The notes below the pieces were generated by a model that made no database searches, was not told the origin of the DNA, and saw only the letters and a list, made by a program, of their open reading frames with translations. From Mycolicibacterium sp. P1-5 (GTDB taxonomy: Bacteria; Actinomycetota; Actinomycetes; Mycobacteriales; Mycobacteriaceae): 64,000 nt of DNA. Each line of letters begins with the position of its first letter. The stretch's first letter is position 1. The position numbers and the translations under genes are program-made. The DNA is taken from positions 59,511-123,510 of the forward strand of contig NZ_NPKT01000020.1 of the NCBI RefSeq assembly GCF_008329565.1, written 5' to 3'. Shown here piece by piece: positions 17,306 to 25,440 of this stretch.

Positions 17306-18269
17306 TGACCGCCTCCAATGCGATCTGCTCGGCCAGTTCCGCGACTTCACCGGCGGTCGGCATCGCGGTCGAGCACTCCAGCCGCGAGGCGACGATCGCG
17401 CCGGCGGCATTGGCGTAACGCAGCGTCTTCTCCAGCGGCCAGCCGTGCAGCAGCCCGTGGCACAAGCTTCCGCCGAAGCTGTCACCGGCGCCGAGTCCGT
17501 TGATGACGTCGATCTCGATCGGCGGCACTGTCACCGACGTGCTGCGGGTCTTACCCAGCACGCCGCGCGGCCCTTGCTTGACGATCGCCAGTTGCACGCC
17601 GAGATCGAGCAGTGCATCGGCGGCCTTGTGCGGGTTGGTTTCTCCGACGGCGATCTCACATTCTTCGCGGTTGCCGACCGCTACGGTGACGTGGGATAGC
17701 GCACGCTGAACCTGTGCCGACGCAGCGGCGGGGGAGTCCCAGAACATCGGCCGGTAGTCGAGGTCGAGAACGGTCAACGGCTGGCGTGCGCGGGCCTCCC
17801 AAGCGGCGAAATGCGCACCCCGGCTTGGCTCTTCGGAAAGCCCGGTGACCGTCGACCAGTACAGCCGGGCGTTGCGTACGGCATCGAGATCGAGCTCGGT
17901 CGGGGCGATCTGGAGATCGGGTGCCGACGGCTTGCGGTAGAAGTACAGCGGGAAATCGTCGGGTGGGAAGATCTCGCAGAACGTCACCGGCGTCGGGTAC
18001 TCCGGATGGACGGTGACGTGGCGGTTGTCTACCCCGAGACGGCTCAACTCTTCGAGAACGAACCGGCCGAACGGGTCTGCGCCGGCTCCGGAAATCAAGG
18101 CGGTGCGGTTACCGAGGCGTGCGGCAGCCACCGAGACATTGGCCGCGCTGCCGCCGAGGAACTTGCCGAACGACTCCACGTGCTCCAGGCCGACGCCGAC
18201 TTGCAGCGGATAAATGTCGACGCCACTACGGCCGATGGCGAGTACGTCGAAAGGCGGGTCAGTAGTCAC
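17298..18269 (-). CDS. iolC: 5-dehydro-2-deoxygluconokinase
   Basis: IolC phosphorylates 2-deoxy-5-keto-gluconate at C6. The 323-residue PfkB-type kinase carries AIGRSGVDIYPLQVG at the start, the GGSAANVSVAAARLG substrate lid motif near 40-54, and the catalytic GLGAGDSFGGSLCHG near 257-271 with the catalytic Asp in GAGD. GTG 18269 is chosen because a weak GAAGAGAG lies upstream; longer in-frame sequence would run into the operator region. It is the first gene of the iol operon and is divergent from the GntR regulator across 152 bp that hold a predicted operator. Confidence 0.93.
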   Translation of the reverse strand: MTTDPPFDVLAIGRSGVDIYPLQVGVGLEHVESFGKFLGGSAANVSVAAARLGNRTALISGAGADPFGRFVLEELSRLGVDNRHVTVHPEYPTPVTFCEIFPPDDFPLYFYRKPSAPDLQIAPTELDLDAVRNARLYWSTVTGLSEEPSRGAHFAAWEARARQPLTVLDLDYRPMFWDSPAAASAQVQRALSHVTVAVGNREECEIAVGETNPHKAADALLDLGVQLAIVKQGPRGVLGKTRSTSVTVPPIEIDVINGLGAGDSFGGSLCHGLLHGWPLEKTLRYANAAGAIVASRLECSTAMPTAGEVAELAEQIALEAVNV

Positions 18270-18327
18270 GTCAGCTCTCTTCAGGGCTCGTTGGGGACTT
18301 GTTAAAGGGTGCCCCGCGCCACGGCGG

Positions 18328-18365
18328 TATGTCAATACTTTGTCCTGACATTCTATCTTTGTGTC
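18328..18365. promoter_or_regulatory. Predicted inositol-regulator operator between iolC and the GntR gene
   Basis: Three half-sites alternate in orientation exactly 16 bp apart: TGTCA at 18329, TGACA at 18345 and TGTCA at 18361 (each pair is an N11-spaced inverted repeat; the first extends to ATGTCA/TGACAT). The decamer TGTCCTGACA at 18340-18349 matches KGWCHTRACA, the consensus I recall for the GntR-type IolR of Corynebacterium glutamicum. The same layout recurs at 22447-22483. The position between divergent iolC and gntR fits repression of both promoters. Confidence 0.7.
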
Positions 18366-18421
18366 AATCGGTGTTAGGCTTTAGCTACTGTTGGGGTTTC
18401 GAGTTCGAGATCGGAGTCGAT

Positions 18422-19153
18422 GTGCCGTTTGTGGTTGAACTGGACAGGTCAAGCCCCATTCCCCTCTACTATCAGCTCGCCCAGGCAATCGAGGCGGCCA
18501 TCCGTGGTGGCGAACTCGCTCCCGGTGACCGGTTCGAAAATGAACTTGCTTTGGCCAAGCGATTGACCCTGTCGCGGCCCACGACGAGGCGTGCGATTCA
18601 GGAACTCGTCGACAAGGGTCTGCTGGTTCGCAAGCGCGGCGTCGGGACTCAGGTCGTCCAGAATCCGGTCCACCGTCGCGTCGAACTCACCAGCTTGTTC
18701 GACGACCTGTCCCGGGCGGGTCAGGAACCAACCACCCAGCTGCTGGACTACCACGTCGGGCCGCCCGACGAAGACGTTGCGCGCGAGCTGAGCCTGGCCC
18801 AAGGCCGGGAGGTCGCCCGTATCAAGCGACTCCGGTGCGCCAACGGTGAACCGCTGGCCCTGATGATCAATTACCTTCCGGTCGAGATCGCGCCGGACGC
18901 TGAGGAACTCGAGCGAAGCGGTCTGTATCAGGCGCTGCGCGGCCGCGGAGTGCACATCCGACTGGCCAGTCAGCGCATCGGCGCCAAGGCGGCCACCCGA
19001 AGCGAAGCGAAGCTGCTCGACGAGAAGCCCGGTGCCCCGCTGCTGACCATGGCACGCACGGCGTTCGACGATTCCGGTCGGGCGGTCGAATTCGGTACTC
19101 ATTGCTATCGCGCCGCCCGGTACTACTTCGACACCACGCTCGTCGACCGCTGA
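18422..19153 (+). CDS. GntR/HutC-family regulator, probable inositol-responsive repressor
   Basis: The 243-residue protein has an N-terminal winged helix-turn-helix, residues about 10-75 (PIPLYYQLAQAIEAAI, DRFENELALAKRLTLSRPTTRRAIQELVDKGLL in two pieces), and a C-terminal UTRA effector domain from about 90 to 235 ending in HCYRAARYYFDTTLV. GTG 18422 follows GGAG at 5-base spacing; the more upstream open sequence contains the operator. Divergent placement from the iol operon and the shared operator with the transporter genes make it the likely IolR of this locus. The effector is not known; an inositol catabolite is the obvious candidate. Confidence 0.9.
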   Translation: MPFVVELDRSSPIPLYYQLAQAIEAAIRGGELAPGDRFENELALAKRLTLSRPTTRRAIQELVDKGLLVRKRGVGTQVVQNPVHRRVELTSLFDDLSRAGQEPTTQLLDYHVGPPDEDVARELSLAQGREVARIKRLRCANGEPLALMINYLPVEIAPDAEELERSGLYQALRGRGVHIRLASQRIGAKAATRSEAKLLDEKPGAPLLTMARTAFDDSGRAVEFGTHCYRAARYYFDTTLVDR

Positions 19154-19169
19154 CGCGGGGGAGCGGGAA

Positions 19170-19205
19170 ACCGCTAAAAGCCCTTGCGTGAACGCATAAA
19201 GCGGT
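19170..19205 (+). terminator. Hairpin downstream of the GntR gene
   Basis: Outer arms ACCGC (19170-19174) and GCGGT (19201-19205) enclose an inner stem TGCGT-GA-ACGCA (19185-19196). It begins 17 bp after the regulator stop codon and has no T-tract. The structure is modest, so this is only a possible terminator. Confidence 0.35.
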
Positions 19206-19409
19206 ACCTGGCGAATTGATCTCTGTTCGCGGGCACGGCATTCACAGTGCAGAAAAGCTATTCACCTGCCGGCTTGGCAAAGCATATCAAGATCAGATCG
19301 CAAATCCAGTCGCTGCCTTGGGTATTCGAGAAATGTGAATTGATCGGTCAAGACGCCCGACGCGTGTGACAATTTCACTTTCCGGCTGCGTCGAAACGGC
19401 GGGGGGACA

Positions 19410-20822
19410 GTGACAGAGAGCCACTCGTTTCGCGCGCTGTGGGTACTGATGGTCGGGCTATTCCTTATCGTGGTGGACTCGACCGTGGTCGCGGTGGCCA
19501 ACCCGGTGCTCAAAGACGACTTCGGCGTCGACTACGGCTCCGTCCTCTGGGTGACCAGTGGCTACCTGCTCGCGTTCGCGGCACTGCTGCTGATCGGTGG
19601 ACGCCTCGGTGACCGGTTCGGCCCCAAACACGTCTATCTGGTCGGGTTAACGATCTTCACCGCGTCATCGGTGTGGTGCGGCCTGTCCACGTCGATCGGA
19701 ATGCTGACCGCCGCACGTGTCGTCCAAGGCGCAGGCGCCGCGCTGCTGGCGCCGCAGATCTTGACGACGATCACGCGGATGTTCCCTGCCGAACGGCGTG
19801 GCATGGCAATGAGCGTCTGGGGCGCCACCACGGGAGTTGGCCTGTTCGCCGGGCCAATCCTCGGTGGTGTGCTTCTCGACGAGTTGGGCTGGCAGTGGAT
19901 CTTTTTCATCAACGCCCCGGTCGGTGCGCTCGGTCTGGTGCTTGCGACATGGCTGGTTCCGGCGCTACCCGGCCGGCATCTGCGCATTGACGTCCTCGGC
20001 GTACTACTGTCCGGCGCGGGTATCGGTCTCATCGTGTTCGGTCTGCAGGACGGCCAGCGTGACGGTTGGTCCCCGTGGATCGCGACGGCGATCGTCGGCG
20101 GATTCGCCTTGCTGGCAGCCTTTTTCGGTTGGCAGGCCGTGCACCCGCATGAGCCTCTGATTCCGCTGCGGCTGATTCTTCATCGGAACTTCATTCTTTC
20201 CAACGCCGGCATCGCATGCGTCAGCTTCGCCTTCGTCGCCTTCGTGATTCCGCTGATGATCTTTCTCGAAGAGGGGTATGGACTTTCGCCCGTTCGCGCC
20301 GCGCTGCTCACCGCGCCGATGGCGGTCACGACCGTTGTCTTGGCGCCCGTGGTCGGCAAGATCGTCGACCGAGTTCATCCCCGTCCGATCGTGATTGCCG
20401 GCTTTGCGCTGCTGGCCGTCACATTGTTCTGGCTCGCGCTGGAGATGAAGCCGACCACGCCCGTATGGCAGCTGGTACTACCGCTGGCGATGGTGGGCGC
20501 GGCCAGCGCATGCACCTGGGAGCCCTTGGCGGTCATCGCATCCCGCGCGCTACCCGTCGACCTCGCCGGCGCCGGATCGGCTCTGTGCAACACGGCCAGG
20601 CATCTTGGGGCGGCGTTGTCGAGCGCCAGTGTCGCCGCACTGACAGCAGCCCTATCGGCCGGAGATTCGGAAGCGTCGCTGGCGGGCACCATGTCACAGT
20701 CGATGATGTTGCCTGCGGTGGCGGCCGCACTGGGCGGGGTGACCGCATTGTTCTTCGTCGATCGACACCGTGCCGTCCGGGTGCCGGCCCCGGTGCGGCG
20801 CGATGTGAGCGTGCCGATATGA
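19410..20822 (+). CDS. MFS transporter, DHA2 (EmrB/QacA) type
   Basis: The 470-residue integral membrane protein has about 14 hydrophobic segments. It carries DHA2-family motifs: an Asp in helix 1 (LFLIVVDSTVVAVANPVL), GGRLGDRFGPKHV (motif A) near residues 65-77, ARVVQGAGAALLAPQ (motif B) and GPILGGVLLDELGWQWIFFINAPVG (motif C region). These are proton-driven drug or metabolite exporters. The GTG start at 19410 lies just after GGGGGGAC. The downstream reductase-fold gene overlaps it by 4 bases (ATGA), so the two are co-translated. The substrate is unknown, and a role in inositol use is not supported. Confidence 0.9.
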   Translation: MTESHSFRALWVLMVGLFLIVVDSTVVAVANPVLKDDFGVDYGSVLWVTSGYLLAFAALLLIGGRLGDRFGPKHVYLVGLTIFTASSVWCGLSTSIGMLTAARVVQGAGAALLAPQILTTITRMFPAERRGMAMSVWGATTGVGLFAGPILGGVLLDELGWQWIFFINAPVGALGLVLATWLVPALPGRHLRIDVLGVLLSGAGIGLIVFGLQDGQRDGWSPWIATAIVGGFALLAAFFGWQAVHPHEPLIPLRLILHRNFILSNAGIACVSFAFVAFVIPLMIFLEEGYGLSPVRAALLTAPMAVTTVVLAPVVGKIVDRVHPRPIVIAGFALLAVTLFWLALEMKPTTPVWQLVLPLAMVGAASACTWEPLAVIASRALPVDLAGAGSALCNTARHLGAALSSASVAALTAALSAGDSEASLAGTMSQSMMLPAVAAALGGVTALFFVDRHRAVRVPAPVRRDVSVPI

Positions 20823-21574
20823 CCACCCTTGCCGGAACTCGGCATTCGACAGTGCACGAGGCCGAGTCGCTCACTGATGACGAGTTGCGCGACCTTTTCG
20901 CGTACCCCGAGGGGCTGAATCAACCGTTTTTCCGGGCGAACTTCATCGCGAGCATCGACGGGGCTGTGACCCTCGACGGGTCCGGCCGAAAGCTGGGTAC
21001 ACCGACTGATCGCCGGGTGTTCAGCCGGTTGCGTGAGGTTGCCGACGTCGTGCTCGTGGGTGCGACGACGGCGAAGTCCAAACCGTACGAGAACCTTCAA
21101 CTGGACGCGGACGCCCAAGCGTGGCGGTTGTCGAGGGGGTTGGCGGTGGGTCTACCCGTCGCCGTGGTGTCCAGTCGCGGTGTCGTTCCGCCCGCGGTGC
21201 TGAGCAACGCGGTGGCCCCGCCGGTGGTCTTCGTGTCCGCGAGCGCCGACGTCGCGGCGCGGCGTGTGCTCGAGCAATCCCGAGCGCACGTCATCGAGGT
21301 CGCGGGAGTGCGAGTCGGTTCGGCTGCGATCCGGGACGGGCTGCGAGCATTGGGGTTGCAGCGGGTACTCGTCGAGGGCGGACCCTCGTTGTTCTCACAA
21401 ATGGTGTCGGACAACGAGATCGACGAGCTGTGTCTGACCACGAGTCCCAAGCTGGTGGCCGGACCGGCCCGCCGCATCGCCGCGGCGGACCACCACGTCG
21501 AGATCAACATGGCGCGCCGCGGCATCTTGGTCGGCGGCGACGGCACCGTCATCGTCCGGTGGGCGCGCTACTGA
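20819..21574 (+). CDS. Pyrimidine reductase family protein (RibD C-terminal fold)
   Basis: The 251-residue protein has the RibD_C reductase fold with strong family hallmarks: ANFIASIDGAVTLDG, a nucleotide-binding VVLVGATTAKSKPYE, GLQRVLVEGGPSLFSQMV near 180-197, and DELCLTTSPKLVAGPARR. These match the riboflavin pathway 5-amino-6-(ribosylamino)uracil reductase domain, but this protein lacks the deaminase domain of RibD. The ATG at 20819 overlaps the transporter stop (ATGA). The physiological reaction is unknown; pairing with an exporter hints at processing or resistance to a small molecule. A large stem-loop follows. Confidence 0.82.
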   Translation: MTTLAGTRHSTVHEAESLTDDELRDLFAYPEGLNQPFFRANFIASIDGAVTLDGSGRKLGTPTDRRVFSRLREVADVVLVGATTAKSKPYENLQLDADAQAWRLSRGLAVGLPVAVVSSRGVVPPAVLSNAVAPPVVFVSASADVAARRVLEQSRAHVIEVAGVRVGSAAIRDGLRALGLQRVLVEGGPSLFSQMVSDNEIDELCLTTSPKLVAGPARRIAAADHHVEINMARRGILVGGDGTVIVRWARY

Positions 21575-21582
21575 TTTTCTTA

Positions 21583-21644
21583 CGCGAGCAGACGTGAACT
21601 CCCCCAAAGTTTAGCAATTTTGGGCGAGTTCACGTCTGCTCGCG
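21583..21644. terminator. Long hairpin between convergent genes
   Basis: A perfect 19-bp inverted repeat has arms at 21583-21601 (CGCGAGCAGACGTGAACTC) and 21626-21644. An inner pairing CCCAAA/TTTGGG closes much of the loop. It lies between the reductase-fold gene and the convergent TIM-barrel gene, so it can terminate both. The GCGAGCAGACGTGAA arm is of a type I associate with repeated intergenic hairpins in mycobacteria. Confidence 0.75.
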
Positions 21645-21655
21645 GGGGAGACCCG

Positions 21656-22429
21656 TCAGGAGAACGCCGCGCGGAACGCCGCGAGCGCCTGTTCGCTGTC
21701 ACCGGACGCCCACGCCTCCAGGCCGATGGTCCCGCGGTAACCCATGTCGCGCAATGCCATCGCGACCGCCGGGTAATGGATCTCGCCGGTGCCCGGTTCG
21801 CAGCGACCGGGGACGTCGGCCACCTGGATCTCGCCGATCGCCGGGCCGCACCGTCGAACCACCTCAACGAGATTCCCCTCGCCGATCTGGGCGTGGTAGA
21901 GGTCGAGCATCATCTTGACGTTCGGATGGTCGACCGCCTCGACGAGTGCCAGCGTGTCCTTGGCGCGTGCCAGCGGGACACCGGGATGGTCGACGATCGT
22001 GTTCAGATTCTCCACGCAGAATGTGACGCCGGCGGCGGCGCCGAGCTCACCGATCCGCATCAGCGATCGGTGCGCGGTCAGCCACATCTGGCCGGTGGCC
22101 CGCTGTCGCGGCCGGGCGGCCCGGCCGTCGACGAGTTCCGCGGTGTGCAGGTTCAGCCGCGGTACACCCAGTGCCTCAGCGGCTTTGATGCTCAACTCGG
22201 CCGTCTGCACAACTTCGTCGGCGCTCGCCGGGTCGATCAGGTCACCGTGCAGATAGCCGGTCATCGACGAGAACCGTGCACCGGTGGCGGCCAGCGCGGG
22301 CAGGTCCTTGTCGTGCCAGCTCCAGATCTCCACCGCGAAGCCGAGTTCATCGATGCGCCGGACTCGCTCGAGAATCGGCAGTTCGCGGAACACCATCTCG
22401 GCGCATACCGCGAGGTCGAAGTCGCTCAC
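21656..22429 (-). CDS. Hydroxypyruvate isomerase-like TIM-barrel protein
   Basis: The 257-residue sugar phosphate isomerase/epimerase barrel resembles hydroxypyruvate isomerase and 2-oxo-tetronate isomerase. It shows AVCAEMVFRELPILERV at the start, AVEIWSWHDKD, LNLHTAELVDG, FCVENLNTIVDHPG (metal-ligand Glu), VKMMLDLYHAQIGEGN (Asp and His), GEIQVADVPGRCEPGTGEIHY and a terminal Glu in GTIGLEAW. The start is GTG 22429. It is divergent from the sugar ABC transporter across a 121-bp region with the predicted IolR operator, so it probably belongs to the same regulon. Inosose isomerase (IolI-like) activity is a reasonable alternative to hydroxypyruvate isomerase. Confidence 0.83.
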   Translation of the reverse strand: MSDFDLAVCAEMVFRELPILERVRRIDELGFAVEIWSWHDKDLPALAATGARFSSMTGYLHGDLIDPASADEVVQTAELSIKAAEALGVPRLNLHTAELVDGRAARPRQRATGQMWLTAHRSLMRIGELGAAAGVTFCVENLNTIVDHPGVPLARAKDTLALVEAVDHPNVKMMLDLYHAQIGEGNLVEVVRRCGPAIGEIQVADVPGRCEPGTGEIHYPAVAMALRDMGYRGTIGLEAWASGDSEQALAAFRAAFS

Positions 22430-22446
22430 ACCCGCACCCTAGCATT

Positions 22447-22483
22447 TGACGTGCAGTCCAAATGTCCTAACAAAGCCTTGACT
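22447..22483. promoter_or_regulatory. Second predicted inositol-regulator operator
   Basis: Half-sites TGACG (22447), TGTCC (22463) and TGACT (22479) alternate at exactly 16-bp steps, the same architecture as 18328-18365. The decamer TGTCCTAACA at 22463-22472 fits the recalled IolR consensus KGWCHTRACA with no mismatch. It lies 68 bp upstream of the transporter lipoprotein start and 18 bp from the divergent isomerase start, so binding could block both promoters. Confidence 0.68.
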
Positions 22484-22489
22484 TTCCGC

Positions 22490-22505
22490 TGTGAGCCGTA
22501 TTACA
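22490..22505. promoter_or_regulatory. CRP-like site upstream of the sugar ABC operon
   Basis: TGTGA-GCCGTA-TTACA matches the mycobacterial CRP palindrome TGTGA-N6-TCACA with one mismatch. It is centred about 53 bp before the ATG at 22551 and just downstream of the predicted IolR element. Global cAMP control of a sugar uptake operon is plausible but not shown. Confidence 0.4.
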
Positions 22506-22550
22506 TCGAGGGAGGCGTGTCGTGTGCGATGTGAACAACAAGGAGTCGGC

Positions 22551-23540
22551 ATGAGGTTCAATCGGCTAGCGGCCGTGGCAGGCGCGAGCGCGCTCGTGAT
22601 CGTGCTGGCTGCGTGCTCTGCGACCGGCGGGAAACCGCGGGACAACGGCAGCGGTTCGGGCGGCGGCACTGTCGACACCCCGCGCTTCACCGTTGCGATG
22701 ATCACCCACGAGGTGCCCGGTGACTCGTTCTGGGACCTGGTCCGCAAGGGTGCCGAGACTGCAGCGAAGAAGGACAACATCGATCTTCGGTACTCCAACG
22801 ACCCCGAGGCGCCGAACCAGGCCAACCTCGTGCAGAGCGCGATCGACAGCGGTGTGAAGGGCATCGCCGTCACGCTGGCCAAACCCGATGCGATGGCTCC
22901 CGCGGTCAAGGCCGCCGAGGCGAAGGGAATTCCCGTGGTCGCCTTCAACTCCGGATACGACAACTGGAAGGCCATGGGCGTTCAGGAGTACTTCGGCCAG
23001 GATGAGAAACTGGCCGGCATCTCGGCCGGCGAGCGCCTGACCACCGACGGCGCGAAGAAGGCGCTGTGCGTCATCCAGGAGCAGGGCCAGGTTTCTCTGG
23101 AATCCCGTTGCGCGGGTGTCACCCAGGGCTTCAAGGGCCAGACTGAGCTGCTGAACGTCAACAGCAAGGACATGCCGTCGGTCGAGTCGACGATCACTGC
23201 CAAGCTGCAGCAGGATCCCTCGATCGACACCGTGGTCGCACTGGGTGCGCCGATCGCGCTGACCGCGGTCGTGTCCAAGAACAACGCCAACAGCAAGGCC
23301 AAGATCGTCACCTTCGACACCAACGCTGCGCTGGTCAGCGCGATCCAGAAGGGCGACGTCCAGTGGGCGGTCGACCAGCAGCCCTACCTGCAGGGATACC
23401 TCGCCATCGATTCGCTGTGGCTGTTCGTGAACAACAAGAACCTGATCGGTGGCGGCCAGGCGACCCTGACCGGGCCGTCTTTCATCGACAAATCCAACAT
23501 CGACGCCGTGGCCGAGTTGGCCAAGGGCGGAACGCGATAG
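22551..23540 (+). CDS. Sugar ABC transporter substrate-binding lipoprotein (inositol-type)
   Basis: The 329-residue protein begins with a lipoprotein signal (MRFNRLAAVAGASALVIVLA) and the lipobox LAAC, with the lipidated Cys at about residue 21. A periplasmic-binding-protein-like type 1 domain follows, as in RbsB/IatA: FTVAMITHEVPGDSFWDLVRKG, QSAIDSGVKGIAVTLA, GIPVVAFNSGYDNW, IDTVVALGAPIALTAV and WAVDQQPYLQGYLAIDSL. AAGGAG before ATG 22551 sets the start. The binding specificity is inferred to be myo-inositol or a related cyclitol from the shared predicted operator and the neighbourhood; it could be another pentose-like sugar. Confidence 0.88.
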   Translation: MRFNRLAAVAGASALVIVLAACSATGGKPRDNGSGSGGGTVDTPRFTVAMITHEVPGDSFWDLVRKGAETAAKKDNIDLRYSNDPEAPNQANLVQSAIDSGVKGIAVTLAKPDAMAPAVKAAEAKGIPVVAFNSGYDNWKAMGVQEYFGQDEKLAGISAGERLTTDGAKKALCVIQEQGQVSLESRCAGVTQGFKGQTELLNVNSKDMPSVESTITAKLQQDPSIDTVVALGAPIALTAVVSKNNANSKAKIVTFDTNAALVSAIQKGDVQWAVDQQPYLQGYLAIDSLWLFVNNKNLIGGGQATLTGPSFIDKSNIDAVAELAKGGTR

Positions 23541-23559
23541 CGATCGGCGGGGAAGAACA

Positions 23560-24618
23560 ATGACGACGCAAGCAGGCCCCGAGGTCGGTGACCACAAGGT
23601 CGTTCGCGATGAGCGTGTCAAGGAACGGAACAGGCTGCAACGCCTGCTCATTCGGCCTGAGATGGGTGCGGCCATCGGTGCGATCGGGATCTTCGTATTC
23701 TTCCTGATCGTGGCCGATCCCTTCCGGCAGGCCTCCTCGCTGGCCACCGTGCTGTACGCCAGCTCGACCATCGGGATCATGGCCTGTGGCGTCGCCGTCC
23801 TGATGATCGGCGGTGAGTTCGATCTGTCGACGGGCGTCGCGGTGACCTTCAGCTCGCTCGCGGCGTCGATGCTGTCCTACAACCTCCACCTCAATCTGTG
23901 GGCAGGCGCCGGCCTGGCGCTCATCCTGGCGCTTGGCGTCGGCTTCCTGAACGGTTTCCTGGTGATGAAAACCAGGATCCCGTCGTTCCTCATCACGCTG
24001 AGTACCTTCTTCATGCTCGCCGGTATCAACCTGGCCGTCACCAAACTCCTTGCCGGACAAGTTGCGACGCAGAGCGTCAACGACATGGAGGGCTGGGACT
24101 CCGCGCAGAAGGTATTCGCGTCGTCGTTCACGCTCTTCGGGGTAAGTATCCGCATCACGGTCGTGTGGTGGCTGGTTTTCACCGCGGTGGCGACCTGGGT
24201 GCTGTTCAAGACCAAGATCGGCAACTGGATCTTCGCCGTCGGTGGTGACGCCGAAAGTGCCCGCGCGGTGGGTGTTCCGGTGACCAAGGTCAAGATCGGG
24301 ATGTTCATGTTCGTCGGGTTCTGCGCCTGGTTCGTCGGCATGCACCTGCTGTTCGCGTTCAACACGGTTCAGTCCGGCCAGGGCATCGGCAACGAGTTCT
24401 TCTACATCATTGCCGCGGTCATCGGTGGCTGTCTATTGACAGGTGGATACGGCACGGCGGTGGGCGCCGCCATCGGTGCGTTCATCTTCGGTATGACGAA
24501 CCAGGGCATCGTCTACGCGGGCTGGAACCCCGACTGGTTCAAGTTCTTCCTGGGCGCGATGCTGCTGTTCGCGGTGATCGCCAACAACGCCTTCCGCAAC
24601 TACGCCGCCAAGAGGTGA
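23560..24618 (+). CDS. Sugar ABC transporter permease (RbsC/FrcC type)
   Basis: The 352-residue membrane protein has roughly 8-10 hydrophobic segments. It also shows RbsC-family markers: VLMIGGEFDLSTGVAVTFSSL (the conserved GGxxDLS motif) and a cytoplasmic coupling loop VGGDAESARAVGVPVTKVK that contacts the ATPase. It would form the homodimeric channel for the ligand delivered by the lipoprotein encoded 19 bp upstream. The downstream ATPase follows with only a few bases between, so the three genes form one operon. Confidence 0.92.
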   Translation: MTTQAGPEVGDHKVVRDERVKERNRLQRLLIRPEMGAAIGAIGIFVFFLIVADPFRQASSLATVLYASSTIGIMACGVAVLMIGGEFDLSTGVAVTFSSLAASMLSYNLHLNLWAGAGLALILALGVGFLNGFLVMKTRIPSFLITLSTFFMLAGINLAVTKLLAGQVATQSVNDMEGWDSAQKVFASSFTLFGVSIRITVVWWLVFTAVATWVLFKTKIGNWIFAVGGDAESARAVGVPVTKVKIGMFMFVGFCAWFVGMHLLFAFNTVQSGQGIGNEFFYIIAAVIGGCLLTGGYGTAVGAAIGAFIFGMTNQGIVYAGWNPDWFKFFLGAMLLFAVIANNAFRNYAAKR

Positions 24619-24623
24619 GAGAA

Positions 24624-25439
24624 GTGACTGCGACCGTGGACCGTCCCACCGAAGAAGCCCCGTCCGGCGGCCGAGTGCCGCTTGTCGAGCTCACGAGCGT
24701 CGGCAAGAGCTACGGCAATATCACTGCGCTCAAAGATATCTCGCTGCGGGTGCACGCTGGGGAGGTTACCGGCATCCTCGGCGACAACGGTGCGGGCAAG
24801 TCCACGCTGATCAAGATCATCGCCGGCCTGCACCAACCGACCGAGGGCCAGCTGCTGGTCGACGGTGAACCCACGAAGTTCACCTCGCCCGCCGATGCGC
24901 TGGGCAAAGGCATCGCCACGGTGTACCAGAACCTCGCCGTCGTTCCGTTGATGCCGGTATGGCGAAACTTCTTCCTGGGTCAGGAGATTCGCAAGAAGCA
25001 TTTCCCGTGGGCATTGGACGCCAACGCGATGCGGGCCACCACGCTCACCGAGTTGTCGAAGATGGGCATCGATCTGCCCGACGTGGACGTGCCGATCGGC
25101 TCGTTGTCCGGCGGACAGCGCCAGTGCGTGGCGATCGCCCGGGCGGTGTTCTTCGGCGCGCGGGTGCTGATTCTCGACGAGCCGACCGCAGCGCTCGGCG
25201 TCAAGCAATCCGGTGTGGTGCTCAAATACATCACCGCTGCCAAGGAAGCCGGCTTCGGCGTGGTGTTCATCACCCACAACCCGCACCACGCGCATATGGT
25301 TGGCGACCACTTCGTGCTACTCAACCGTGGCCGCCAGAAGCTGGACTGCACCTTCGACGCCATCACCCTGGAGCACCTGACCCAGGAGATGGCCGGCGGT
25401 GACGAGCTGGAGGCGCTCACACACGAGCTGGGCCGCTGA
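24624..25439 (+). CDS. Sugar ABC transporter ATP-binding protein, single ABC domain
   Basis: The 271-residue ATPase has Walker A GDNGAGKST near residue 55, the signature LSGGQRQCVAIARAV, Walker B VLILDEPTAALG and the switch His in VVFITHNPHH. It powers the permease encoded upstream. It has one ABC domain (FrcA-like), whereas RbsA/IatA-type sugar ATPases are usually double. I chose GTG 24624 because AAGAGG precedes it by 8 bases; GTG 24615, overlapping the permease stop (GTGA), is an alternative start three codons earlier. It ends one base before the convergent deazaflavin-type gene. Confidence 0.92.
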   Translation: MTATVDRPTEEAPSGGRVPLVELTSVGKSYGNITALKDISLRVHAGEVTGILGDNGAGKSTLIKIIAGLHQPTEGQLLVDGEPTKFTSPADALGKGIATVYQNLAVVPLMPVWRNFFLGQEIRKKHFPWALDANAMRATTLTELSKMGIDLPDVDVPIGSLSGGQRQCVAIARAVFFGARVLILDEPTAALGVKQSGVVLKYITAAKEAGFGVVFITHNPHHAHMVGDHFVLLNRGRQKLDCTFDAITLEHLTQEMAGGDELEALTHELGR

Positions 25440-25440
25440 G

